A DNA stretch of 64,000 bases from Galeruca laticollis (Eukaryota > Arthropoda > Insecta > Coleoptera > Chrysomelidae). The stretch is taken from the NCBI GenBank assembly GCA_963921935.1, contig OY998181.1, forward strand, positions 114,968,957-115,032,956, given 5' to 3'. The translations under genes were made by a program, and so were the position numbers. Below the pieces are notes generated by a model. It was not told where the DNA came from, made no database searches, and was given only the letters and a program-made list of their open reading frames with translations. How positions within the stretch are numbered: position 1 is the stretch's first letter; the number at the start of each line of letters is the position of its first letter. Shown one piece after another: positions 47,016 through 56,965 of the stretch.

Positions 47016-49194
47016 GTCGATAGTCGAAATTCTGTAAAGTGACGTCATCGGTTATCTACCGATTTAAAGTGAACTCCATGAGCGTATCATAGTTTAAGGG
47101 TGCGAATACTGAAATATCTGGAATTTCAATTTTTAACTTTAATAATAACTTATCACAAGTTGTTCATAAGTAAGTTAAAACAAAATAAAAAAATGTTTAA
47201 AAGTCAATTCCAACTTACTACTACTAAAACTAAAAAAAAGTTGTTTGTCAAGACCAAAATAAATTACTTATAAGTATAGGTATGTTGCGAGGTCACTTGT
47301 AAAATGTCTGACTAACTGGAAGCGGTATCACTCCCTGACGACTCCTCAGAATCATCGCTTTCTCCTCCTATATCGATAATGAGTGGTTCCGTCATTACTT
47401 CTACACGTATGTCTAAATCCCAAAACTTTATTTCTTCTTTTAATACGTGTTGAATACATTTACGCCAACTCTCAGCAGTAACGGTATGCAGCGCCTCGTC
47501 AAACAGTTTCTCAACGTCAGCCATTTTGAATGTACTGTTTTTTCTCGCAACATAATTTTTCACTTGGGCCCAAACCAGCTCGATGGGGTTTAACTCACAG
47601 TGGTAGGGAGGAAGTCTAACAACTGAGACGTTGAAATCTTTCGCCATTTCATCGACAACGTACTTAATATAACTGCTTTTATGTTTCCGTACGAGAGATA
47701 ATAATTCAACTTTTAGCATTGCCTCGTTGTGCGGAATGCTTTTACTCTCTAACCAATCAATTATAACCCTCTTGCGGCTAGCTGAAGTAGGTATTGGCTC
47801 CAGTCGACGAGAGTGGTATGAAGCATTATCCATAACTATCACTGAACCAGAAGTTACCTTTGTTAAAATTGATCTAAACCATGTTTCAAACCGGTTACCA
47901 TCCATCTCTTCATGGTAATCGACAGTTTTTTTGGACTGAAAACTTAGTAATCCACCTTCTACAAATCCTTCCTCGCTGCCAATGTGAGTGATAATCAGTC
48001 GACGTCCTTTCCCAGAGGGAGCTTTTAAACCGGAAGAGAAACCCTCCATAAAGGCTTGTCGATTGCTTCGTATATTCATGTCTTGCCACACTTTTGACAC
48101 AGTGTGGCCTTCATTTAACCATGTTTCGTCAAGATAATATATGTGCCGTCCTTCGTTACGAAACTGCCGTATCTGTTTTAAATAATTTCTCCTCCATTCC
48201 ACAATGTCATTTTGTTCAATTAAGGCACTGTTTCTACTTCTTGTTTGGTAACGAAAATTCATTAATTTTAAAGTTCGTCTCAAAACTTTATCACTGATGT
48301 TTGATAAAGTATCATCAGCTTCTATTACCTTGCTCAATTTAGCTACCGAGGGGATTTCATTCCTAAAATAAAAAGAATGTATTTCCCTACGTATAGCATT
48401 CCGTGTTTTGTCGTCCAAAACAATTTTCTTTCTTCCTCTACTTTCCGGTTTACAGTTTTCACCTCGTTCTCTTGTCAAAGATCCGTCCCGCGATTTCTTT
48501 AGAATATTGTATATAGTACTCTCAGAAACTTTAGTTAAATAACTGCACTTAATCACAGCGTCACTAACACCCAACTGTTTGTCCATGGCACGCAGTCCTT
48601 CGTACACATTTAATATGAGGACTTTTTCTTCCCGAATTAAATTGTTACGACGCCGTTTTTTATCGCCAACACCGCTACACTCCGCCATTATTGTCACTAA
48701 ATATACCGATATAAATATTACAATAAATACCAATAATAACCGATTTATCACACAAAACCACAACACAAATACTGATGTTACGTTCATGAAGAGAATAAAC
48801 ACCTCACATTACTGTTTACTATCACTGTCTCATTCGCGTAGCTCGATCTATCTATCTCGTTCTCAAAGCCGGAACATTGAAGCGACTCTCCAACATTGTC
48901 AAATCGGCGAGTTTTTCACAACAAACTTTGCGTTCAAGCAATATACATAAACACTTTATTTCACATTTCAAGTAAACTAATTATTATTAGTCTGCTTGAA
49001 ATTTGAAATAAATATAATAAATTGGTATTGACTTAATTACATTGCATCTTTTGCACCTGAAATATTGACACAATGGATTTGAAGTGTATTTATAAAATAC
49101 AGCATTTCTCTCCAGAATACATATGGCAACTGCGCTTTAACCAAAGTGTTGATTAGATAGCTCTGACTCACTTTACAGAATTTCGACTATCGAG
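47016..49194 (-). mobile_element. Sailor-type (DD82E) IS630/Tc1-mariner transposon, apparently intact
   Basis: A 2179-bp element flanked by TA (47014-47015 and 49195-49196). Its terminal inverted repeats (47016-47042 and 49168-49194) are 27 bp with a single mismatch at the outermost base and contain tcgatagtcgaaattctgt. One long transposase gene fills it. The near-perfect TIRs, clean TA duplication and uninterrupted reading frame point to a recent insertion, in contrast with the decayed surroundings. A decayed relative sits at 5813-7060. Confidence 0.92.
47312..48688 (-). CDS. DD82E (Sailor-type) transposase, intact
   Basis: I choose the ATG at 48688 (MAECSG; 458 codons) because the frame upstream of it is a hydrophobic, AT-rich extension of 38 codons. 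An N-terminal HTH (about residues 51-67, KVSESTIYNILKKS) and a GRKK-type basic stretch precede the DDE_3 domain: Asp187 in YYLDETW, Asp287 in VIVMDNASYH and Glu370 in LNPIELVWAQ. Exactly 82 residues lie between Asp287 and Glu370, the hallmark of the Sailor superfamily. The C-terminus is acidic and Ser-rich. The enzyme would excise and insert the element at TA. No stop, frameshift or missing catalytic residue is seen. Confidence 0.93.
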   Translation of the reverse strand: MAECSGVGDKKRRRNNLIREEKVLILNVYEGLRAMDKQLGVSDAVIKCSYLTKVSESTIYNILKKSRDGSLTRERGENCKPESRGRKKIVLDDKTRNAIRREIHSFYFRNEIPSVAKLSKVIEADDTLSNISDKVLRRTLKLMNFRYQTRSRNSALIEQNDIVEWRRNYLKQIRQFRNEGRHIYYLDETWLNEGHTVSKVWQDMNIRSNRQAFMEGFSSGLKAPSGKGRRLIITHIGSEEGFVEGGLLSFQSKKTVDYHEEMDGNRFETWFRSILTKVTSGSVIVMDNASYHSRRLEPIPTSASRKRVIIDWLESKSIPHNEAMLKVELLSLVRKHKSSYIKYVVDEMAKDFNVSVVRLPPYHCELNPIELVWAQVKNYVARKNSTFKMADVEKLFDEALHTVTAESWRKCIQHVLKEEIKFWDLDIRVEVMTEPLIIDIGGESDDSEESSGSDTASS

Positions 49195-49504
49195 TATATA
49201 CACTACTACTACCGAGCGCCAGCGATGTGACGGCGGGAAACTGTCGAGACGTGTATTGGCGTCCATGGCGCCCGACATGAAAAAGTGAATTCGCGTCATT
49301 GGCGTAGTAATAATATTTATTGTATTAAGTACATCTACTTAAATATCTGTGCTTCCCATGACAACAGTAGAATGATGAATTATATTGAATGAGACGTATT
49401 TGTTATAAATGAACAATATTAAGTAAAATTAATATATTATTCCAAAAAAAATTATAATAAACTAAAATAAAATGAACACCATATTAACTATATTATATTA
49501 CTCG

Positions 49505-50029
49505 ACATTGTTGTGGTAGATCGAAAAACAATCAAGGCATAAATATGGTTCATCTTCACACTCAAGGCAACAGTACATAGTGTCTTTTCTTACTTTCTTA
49601 GAATAGCACATTTTACATTTTCGTCGTATTGAACGAAGATTGCCATCCTTATTCTATTTTCGAATTTTCTGTGGACAATGACTACTGTTTTTTTCTCTTT
49701 TTGGGGACGTTATTAGTGTCTTTTCCATGAAATAACAGGTAATCAATCACTTTCAATCTAAACTCATACAAAGACAGTTTTCCTTCCGGTACGTCTGTTT
49801 TGTATAAGAAATAAGAGTTTATCAGCATGCTTTGCATTATAGGTATGCCTACCTTCTGGTACCATCTCATTGATTTCCGTTCACAATTATAATATGCGAA
49901 CATTTGGTCTCTTCTATAAACACCACTCATGTATTTATTATATTCAACAATACACTGTGGTTTCACTTGATGTTGTCCCCGTCTATTTTGAGTATCGATA
50001 AGTTTTCCCTCGTGTTCTGTAAATAACAT
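49505..50029 (-). pseudogene. piggyBac transposase C-terminus with zinc-binding tail
   Basis: The frame shows IVEYNKYMSGVYRRDQMFAYY (third catalytic Asp region normally GVDxxDQ; here GVYRRDQ, so the first Asp of the motif is Tyr) and SMRWYQKVGIPIMQSMLIN. After a frameshift near 49680 the Cys-rich tail follows (RRKCKMCYSKK, YCCLECEDEPYLCLDC). In the family this tail binds element ends. The loss of the Asp and of the central domain makes it inactive. Confidence 0.85.
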
Positions 50030-50103
50030 TAATATATTTCTTTCGACATCTGTTTTCTGATTTATTAAGAGATGACCAGAAATTTTTTCAATATTTTAGA
50101 ATG

Positions 50104-52250
50104 TCACAGAAAAAGTTTTTGAGTTGGTTAAATTATTGCCTTTAAAACAGCAGGATATAAATTTTCGAAGACCAATTACACCTGAAGAGCGTTTAGCAGT
50201 TACACTAAAGTAAGTAAATAGTTATTTATGTACCAAGTCAGTAAAGTGGTTCTTTATCGAACGAGTCTGAGATTACTAGTCGAGCGAGCGACGCGAGAGA
50301 GCTGAGTATAGGCGAGTTCGATGACGTGGTGCATACAACGTTTTATCGCCAACCGTGAATATTTGCATTTAAAAAAATTAGATATCATAATTAACACATT
50401 TTAATTACGAAAAAGTCAACATGATAGCGACAAACAATTTTTTTTAGCTAAAAATAGGTACGTTATAAATGATTTAAGAATTCTCCTTATCTAAATAAAC
50501 TTTTAATTATTAGATAAAAAAAAATATTTTATATGTTTTCAAGATGTGGCATCCATGACTGTTCATAGTCTCCCGTTAGTTCTGGATCAGAAAGATAGGA
50601 ATTTGCTAGAGATGATGTTGATTTTTCCACCTGTGGAAGTGGGTTTTGTTGCACAGTTGTATGCTGAACTGACTCTAATAATTTATATGTGTTGGAGTGG
50701 CGTGCGCGTAAATTTTGTAGTTCATACTCTGTTACTAAAGATGAAATTTTTGCTTTAATTTCAATTTGTGAAGGTGCTTCAAAGATGCGTACGGTCTCTT
50801 CCATAGCCTCAAAAAATTTTCACTTTTCTTGATGCTAGTTTTTTTTCAAAATAATTTTGTACTACCGATGACATGGGTGCCGGTCGACGAACTTTAAAGG
50901 ATGTAGATGAACCCAATGAAGAATGTGAAGATATGGGCATGGTATTTGGAAGAGATTGTGGGGAATTCGGTTGAGAATCACTAATTTGGGAATTTGGGGT
51001 TTTTCTACCATTTTCATCTTCCTTAGATCCATTATCAGTTGGTAGCAAATTTGAAGACTGTTCTCGCTCACTAATATACGGAAGTAAAAAAGACATCTGT
51101 TTTTCGAACTTCCATGGGATATACTTTGTAGCGGGTTGACCACATTTCCTAATAGCTTTTCGGAAATTATCCCGTAGAGATGTCCATTTTCTTCTACATT
51201 CAGCCGCTGAAAAATATGTATCGTTATTAGTAAATTGGATTTTGCATTCTTTAAAATGAATTGATTAAATTGAATGAATTTTTGAGTTTTTCAAGGGGAA
51301 CTAACTACTTATATAATATTTTCAACTTGTAGGTTTTTGGGTTACGGAGATTCATTTGCTACAATCGCATTTAGCTATCGATTGGGAGAAACTACAGTCC
51401 GAAACAGTATTTACGACACAAGTTCAAAAATATGGGAAACACTACAACCTATCGTAATGCCAGCTCCTACAACAGAACAGTGGCAGAAAATAGAAGATGG
51501 ATTTTCTCAAAAATGAAATTATTCAAATTATTTGGGTGCCCTGGATGACAAGCATGTGGTATTGGAAAGGCCACCTAATTCAGGGTCTCTTTTCCATAAT
51601 TACAAAAAGCAAAATAGTATCGTGCTTCTTGCACTAATAGACGCTGATTATATATTTATAACTGTCGATATAGGAGCATATGGACGAAATAGTGACGGTG
51701 GTATCTTTCATTCGTCAGAATTAGGCAAACATTTACTTTGTGGAAAACTGGGAATACCGCCAAATAAAGCTCTGCCGGGGACAAACAAAGTTTTGCCACA
51801 TGTAATAGTGGGAGACGAGGCATTTCCTTTGGCTGCCGAATTAGATGAGACCGTATCCGGGCATACGTAGCGTTAATGATGAAGCTAAAAAAATCTACAA
51901 TTATTGACATAGCAGGGCAAGACGAGTAAGTGAAAATGGATTTGGAGTTTTATCAAAAAAATTTCGCATATATTTTAAAAAATTTAATATTTCACCAGAG
52001 CATCTCAATTTAATTGTACAGGCTACTACCATATTACACAATTTCCTTCGAAATGATAAATGTGAATGGCAGCCGGGAGAACTTGCGCATGAAGAAAGAC
52101 CAATAGGCATAGCACCTATGGTAAGACAGGGTGGCAATTTTCAAAGAAAAGCACATTCGAGAAATATTTGAAGATTTTTTTATTTCTCCTCAAGGTTCTG
52201 TACCTTGGCAACGTGAAACGGTTTATCAAGGAAGAAGAAACATACCATGA
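50104..52250 (+). pseudogene. PIF/Harbinger transposase (DDE_4), two exons
   Basis: Exon 1 (to 50209, donor gtaagt) reads LPLKQQDINFRRPITPEERL. Exon 2 starts at 51333 after a ttgtag acceptor and reads FLGYGDSFATIAFSYRLGET. The catalytic parts are GALDDKHVVLERP (first Asp), HVIVGDEAFPLA (second Asp) and SRARRVSENGFGVLSKKF (Glu, after a frameshift near 51850), followed by ATTILHNFLRNDKCEW. A stop at about 51516 (SQK then stop) and the frameshift inactivate it. The family inserts at TWA trinucleotides with help from a Myb/MADF partner, here encoded on the other strand. Confidence 0.85.
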
Positions 52251-52440
52251 TATGCATCAAAGCAAAACTTTCGGTAAACAAAATTTGTAACATATTTACA
52301 CTGTATGTTTATTTTACTAATTTAAAATATATTACCTGTGCGTTGAAGAATTGTTCCTATTTCTTCCCAAGCATTTTCCTCTCGTGCACCGTCGTTATAA
52401 TATTTATTAGCTTGATCATACAGGTGCAAATATTCTCAGC
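50529..52440 (-). pseudogene. MADF DNA-binding partner of the Harbinger element, two exons
   Basis: Exon 1 (to 52336, donor gtaata) reads LYDQANKYYNDGAREENAW with EEIGTIL. It joins exon 2 at 51206 in phase (AAECRRKWTSLRDNFRKA), a typical MADF domain. A Ser/Pro-rich linker follows (SDSQPNSPQSLPNTMPISS), and after a frameshift near 50805 the C-terminal helical tail ends at 50529. A Trp codon in exon 1 appears as TGA. In Harbinger elements this protein binds the ends and brings in the transposase. Confidence 0.8.
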
Positions 52441-52958
52441 TTTTCTAAAATATCTAGTCTAATGTCTAATATATCATCAGAAAATATAAGTTCCCAACAC
52501 TGAATTGGAGTTTTGGCTTCCCAAGCTTAATATTTTACTCCAGGAAAGTGACGAATCAAATTTTCAGATCTTGTGCGTACGTTTTTTTATTGGCCTGTGT
52601 TTTTTCCATATAGTTACTAGATCCTTACCAATGAAACAAGGTTCTTTTGTCGGCCGGAAAATAGGTTCTTCCAATTCATCACCACTCTGTTCAGTATCGG
52701 TATTCTCTTCCCTTACCTCAACACAATCTAATTCGTGCTCCGAATCACTTTCACTTTCTGCATCATTTCCTTCTGGGGTAGAAATATCTTGTAATAATCG
52801 CTGCAGCCGCTCCTGCTCCTGCTCATAAGACATTTCAAATTATTTCTGAAAGCAATAACGATTTATTATTTCACAGTATTCAATGTAACATATTTACACT
52901 GTATGTTTATTTTATTAATTTAAAATATATTACCTGTGCGTTGAAGAATTGTTCCTAC
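52283..52958. repeat. direct duplication of a Harbinger exon-intron segment
   Basis: About 75 bp (52287-52362) containing gtaacatatttacactgtat and the MADF exon 1 donor region recur in the same orientation at 52883-52958 with few differences, on the far side of the piggyBac N-terminal piece. This suggests a second Harbinger fragment or a duplication formed during the insertion and repair. Confidence 0.8.
52455..52833 (-). pseudogene. piggyBac transposase N-terminus (element 1)
   Basis: From the ATG at 52833 the frame reads an acidic leader (EGNDAESESDSEHELDCVE), then FIGKDLVTIWKKHRPIKKRT. A frameshift leads into RTRSENLIRHFPGVK and CWELIFSDDILDI, the conserved piggyBac start. The protein then breaks off at the Harbinger element. 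The catalytic domain is not present on this piece. Confidence 0.82.
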
Positions 52959-53017
52959 CTTCGACTGCAATAAAACTGCAAAATTTAACACAGACTCAGC
53001 GTTATAAAGACAGTCAC

Positions 53018-53225
53018 AAACGGTGGCGCTGGGCCTCTTAGGCCGTATCGTTAGATTACTTTGTTCGTGTAGCTTAAAACAAACTATTTCCAATAACTCA
53101 CGTTGACGAAACCAAATCTAGGAAGGTACTGAATCACTTAAGATCGTCACTCAAAGACACTCAAAATGATAACAAAAATAATATCGCTCGGGCCTGACAG
53201 GCCCGGTGCCACCGTTAGGAGGTTT
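53018..53225. repeat. inverted repeat pair near a TTAA
   Basis: aacggtggcgctgggcctc at about 53020 and the inverse of aacggtggcaccgggcctg at about 53220 form an inverted pair, each with a small internal palindrome (ggcctcttaggcc, gggcctgacaggccc). A TTAA follows at 53225-53228. They may be terminal and subterminal repeats of piggyBac 1, or a separate small MITE. Confidence 0.55.
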
Positions 53226-53228
53226 TAA

Positions 53229-54047
53229 CACACAACAAATATCTCACGACTTAACGTTTAATGCTATAATAGAAAATAATGCATACATCAGTGGATTTAC
53301 ATATTACATACCCACAAAACTATGCAACCAACCATACACGATTGTATCTGTTCTTTCATTGGTCGATGTCGCGTTTGACTGTTTGATGTAGCCTCGTCCC
53401 CTCGTCATTTGGTTGTTCGGTTATCATAGTTTTAGAAACGTGCAAAAGTGGTTGGTAATTTTTATCGCTAGTTTGGATTTGGAAAAAATAGAGTATGTAT
53501 ATATTTCTTACCTTACTTCTGAATAGTGTTACGTCTTCTATATTTTATATTCATGATTGATAACCTACATTAAAAGTGTTCTGTATATTTACACAATATA
53601 AAATAGCAGGGTGTGAAAATGTGAAATAGGTTTTACCTCGGTTCTCACTTTGTTTCATGATAAACTCTGCTGGTGGCTCGGCTGATTTTCAAAATGTTAT
53701 TTTACAAAAAAAGTGCACATTATATTCGGGCGTATACGGTATATAGCTGACCTTTAAAATCTACAATCTTTCTTTTCTCGTTCGTACAGAAAGAACCGTG
53801 CAGAGTAGATGAGCTGGGTGATGAAGAATTATTGATGTATATGCAAATATGTATATTATATAAAATAAAGTATTTTCTATCATTCTATTATATAGTATAT
53901 CATTTTATCATATGTCAAATAATACTACCATTATGAAGAATTTAATTCCATTTGTACCTTCTTACTTACAGATAAATATCTGACTAGTACCTGCTGGCGG
54001 ATATACAAGATGGCAAACAAAAACAATGCTTTCCAAAAGTTGTATAT
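53229..54047. other. spacer without a recognised gene
   Basis: AT-rich sequence. I see no reliable coding, RNA or repeat signal here. Confidence 0.4.
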
Positions 54048-54266
54048 ATCCACAGATCTGGAATAAAATTAACTGGAAATAATAGTTCTGGTCAACCAGT
54101 ACAAAATATAACAGATATACGTGATGAGTATTAGAATTTTTCTCACTGGACCACAATACTCTACAGTCGTCCACTTAAATACTAGACTATCCACTCTGTG
54201 TATCTATTATATTATGTACTGGTTGACTAGATAAACTATTTCCTGCTAATCCAGATCTGTGGACAT
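54048..54266. mobile_element. foldback MITE, about 218 bp
   Basis: The left arm starts ccacagatctggaataaaat and runs through ggtcaaccagtacaaaatata to about 54118. The right arm (54197-54266) is its imperfect inverse, ending atccagatctgtgg. There is no coding capacity. A target duplication is not clear. Confidence 0.75.
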
Positions 54267-54339
54267 AAAAAACTTTTTGTTTGCATTATTTTTGTTGGAC
54301 TGTATTTCCAATAGTAGATACAAGTCATATATTCTCAAA

Positions 54340-54638
54340 TTTTTATGTTTGAGGAGGAAGGATATACCAAATGTGAATATAGAATATCCTAATAATATCC
54401 ATGGGACGTTAATTGGATATACCAAATATGAATATAGGATATCCATGGGATGTTAACGACATATCCAGTAGATATATCTGAAGACATCCATAAGATATTT
54501 CATACAACCTAGATATATTAGCGGACATATGGATACTCAGGGTATGTCTATAGGCTATCCATTTATATCTAGTGGATATACGGGATATTCATAACATATA
54601 TCTTGTGGATATCTAATGGATATTGTGTGCTATCTGGG
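54340..54638. mobile_element. one end of a relative of the DUF4806-carrying element
   Basis: The stretch ends gtgtgctatctggg (54638), matching the terminal repeat of the element at 44099-46705, and is filled with the same kind of short words (ggatatcc, gatatacc). The other end is not in the neighbourhood and the bases after the end (aa) are not TA, so this is a truncated or rearranged copy. Confidence 0.65.
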
Positions 54639-54654
54639 AACATCTAACGGTTAT

Positions 54655-55615
54655 CCATTACAGATAATAAATAAATTACTTAATAAAAAAACGGAAAATG
54701 TGGCAGAACTACAAAATATTTCCTAAACAAACTAAAGAAATAAAAATATTACAAAACCATCACACATGATGGTGATATTTCTAATAATATTTCAAAGATG
54801 ATATATTTGGCAATAAATACAACAATTTCTCTTAAAACGGAAAATGATGAGAGTACAAAATTATTAAATGTAAAAATAAAAATATCCCCAGAAGTCAGGC
54901 ATATATAAACTTAAATGTCTAGAATGTAATGCTGTCTATTTGATCAAACCCTTAGAAATTGTGAAATTAGTTTCAGTGCACATTTACGAGCACACATACT
55001 AAAACAGCTAGAAAAATCCCAGTACGCAAAACATCTACATGACAACAAACATTCATTGACACCTAACACCTAGAAGTACTACATATTTGTGATAAGAAAC
55101 AAGAACTGTATTTCCTTGAAGAGATAGCAATTTGTTATACTTTCAAGGGATCCACAATATGAGGTCGTTAATGAACAGACAACTCTAGGGAATTCTCCAC
55201 TTTCAAAAGGTCGTATTAAGTAATAATTGTAAAGATCAGCATATATATTTTTCCTGGTTTTCTATATCATTGCACAGTAATACTGATCTTAAATAGGAAA
55301 ATATATCCAGGGCTAATAACATCTAAGCTTTAATATTTGTAATATCAAATATGTCACTTATTGTTCTAGCCAAAAATAATTATTAAACATCAGGTAGGCT
55401 TCACATGAAATGTAAGCTCTGTTATTCAGATAATTAGAGTAATATCGAAACAATTGTAAATGTTTTAGAATTTTTACCATTTTTTCAATATATTGTGTAA
55501 TTATTTAGAAACAGTTTCATTTAAAAAAGTAATTCTCCTTTTATTGTGGACTTATTTAGAAACAATTAGTTTAATTTAAAAATAATGAGTATATTCTACA
55601 AAGTAAGGGCATAAA
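54655..55615 (+). mobile_element. Penelope-like element, family A, copy 3 (relic)
   Basis: Plus-strand remnant of PLE-A from the linker before the nuclease to the 3' end. Degraded matches to copy 1 include the aatatttctaataatatttcaaag region, the CxxC of the GIY-YIG domain (tgtctagaatgtaatgctgt) and the 3' non-coding part with the terminal sequence near 55500-55530. Stops occur in all frames. Confidence 0.75.
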
Positions 55616-56820
55616 CAGTAAATTCTAGTCATATTATTCCACATTTTTTCATACTCAGTATCATACAGAAGTTGCTAGTTTCATTTCTCATTTGTAAACT
55701 ACATACTATAAAAAATTAACCCACACTACTCCAATCAAAAAGCAATGGAGTAAACTTATATCGAATAAATACATTTGTGATCGATATATAGTGTTTGGTG
55801 TTGATTAGGCTGAGAATTCTCTGGCACACCATCGTAACTGATGTGACGTATCTTCTCGGTAAACAATTTTAATTAGAAAATCTGTTAAAGGTAAACTAAG
55901 AGACAACAACAAAACGATAGTGCGTAGTAGCGTAAGGTACAGCATGAATAATTTAAAACGACTATTAATGGAATAACATAAATTGCGCTGAAATTAGTGT
56001 TACCCCCTGCGTATTTTTCAAGAAAATTCAAATATATAGGATGGTTCGCCATGTCTTTAAATGACAACCCAAAAATTTGAATTGGTAAATTCGTTTTTTT
56101 AAATACGATTAAGTAATTGATAACACTGGTAGAGAAAACATTTTTTTGCAGTAACATGAAGTATTGCATACTATAGTAGAATGAACCTAAATAAATACTA
56201 AAAGTCATACATTAAAAACCCACATACAGAACAGTTACATTTAATATTTATTTTAAAAATGACTTTACATGTTTTTTAACATTGTGTATCGCCAATATTT
56301 GTATAATTGATATTAAAATAACATATAAAAATAATTACCTGTACCATTTTTCTTTATCTCCTTTCATGGGGGTTTATATGTTCCCTCTTCAAAACCCAGC
56401 AGTAATCACCCTCTTGGCTGGATTTCATCTCCTTGGTACCGAATTTCCTTTGTTCTGATATCTTGGTGGAAAATTTCTCCCTGCTTGTCGCTGGTAGCTG
56501 TCAAATTCTCAGGAAAAATGATAATTTGGAATATAGAAAATGAATATTTGAGGACATTCGGCAGCCAAGTGATTTATAGTAATCTAAAAGTTCATTAACT
56601 AGCTGTTCGTAATTTACATATATATTGTTGCCCAAAAATCCCCTCACAACACTTACGAATGAGCTCCAAGCTCTAAGTTCTTGCGTTCTAAGTTCTTGCG
56701 TTCTAAGAAGTATTGCTTATTTAGACAAGTAAATCTGAATTTTAGTCATTAATATAGTGATATTTTGTGCAAAGTGAAACACTTTGTGTGAAGCGATGCA
56801 ATCTGTACGATTAAGGAAAC
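55616..56820. other. spacer with one unassigned open frame
   Basis: A minus-strand frame at 55885-56208 (107 codons) contains FGLSFKDMANHPIYLNFLEK between hydrophobic stretches. I cannot place it in a family, and its composition outside that stretch is that of AT-rich DNA. A short direct repeat (gttcttgcgttctaa) lies at about 56674-56706. No gene is claimed. Confidence 0.3.
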
Positions 56821-56965
56821 CAGTTGCCTAAATCCTACCTCCTAAATCGTACCACCACGTTGGTTAAAGTTGAAAATAGAATGTATCAATGAATAAAACG
56901 GCAAGAATGATTGAAAAAACTTTTTGTTTAATACAGTATTTTCTTATACTTCAAGATACAATACT

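Larger units (their letters stand above)
50040..52450. mobile_element. PIF/Harbinger element with interleaved transposase and MADF genes
   Basis: A plus-strand Harbinger transposase and a minus-strand MADF protein form one element lying inside piggyBac 1. The transposase intron contains the MADF second exon, and the MADF intron contains the transposase second exon. Both genes have degenerate frames. The exact ends and the 3-bp target duplication expected of the superfamily were not resolved; a palindrome-like GC-richer segment at 50255-50345 lies inside the transposase intron. Confidence 0.75.
49500..53224 (-). mobile_element. piggyBac-like element 1, deleted and interrupted by Harbinger
   Basis: The C-terminal part of a piggyBac transposase (50029 to about 49505) and its N-terminal part (52833 to about 52455) lie on either side of a PIF/Harbinger element on the same strand. 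About 300 residues between them, with two of the three catalytic Asp, are missing. A TTAA at 53225-53228 next to an inverted-repeat pair (53018-53225) may be the right end. The left end is not defined. Confidence 0.7.

Noticed and set aside
47312..48802. The longer 496-codon start for the DD82E transposase
   Set aside because: The extra 38 residues are hydrophobic AT-rich translation; the ATG at 48688 gives the family-like start.
48690..48802. A signal peptide or membrane anchor on the Sailor transposase
   Set aside because: It depends on the rejected upstream start.
55885..56208. A possible RGS-like or membrane-protein exon (SFKDMANHPIYLNFLEK)
   Set aside because: Only about 20 residues look non-random and no splice-consistent neighbours were found; too weak to name.
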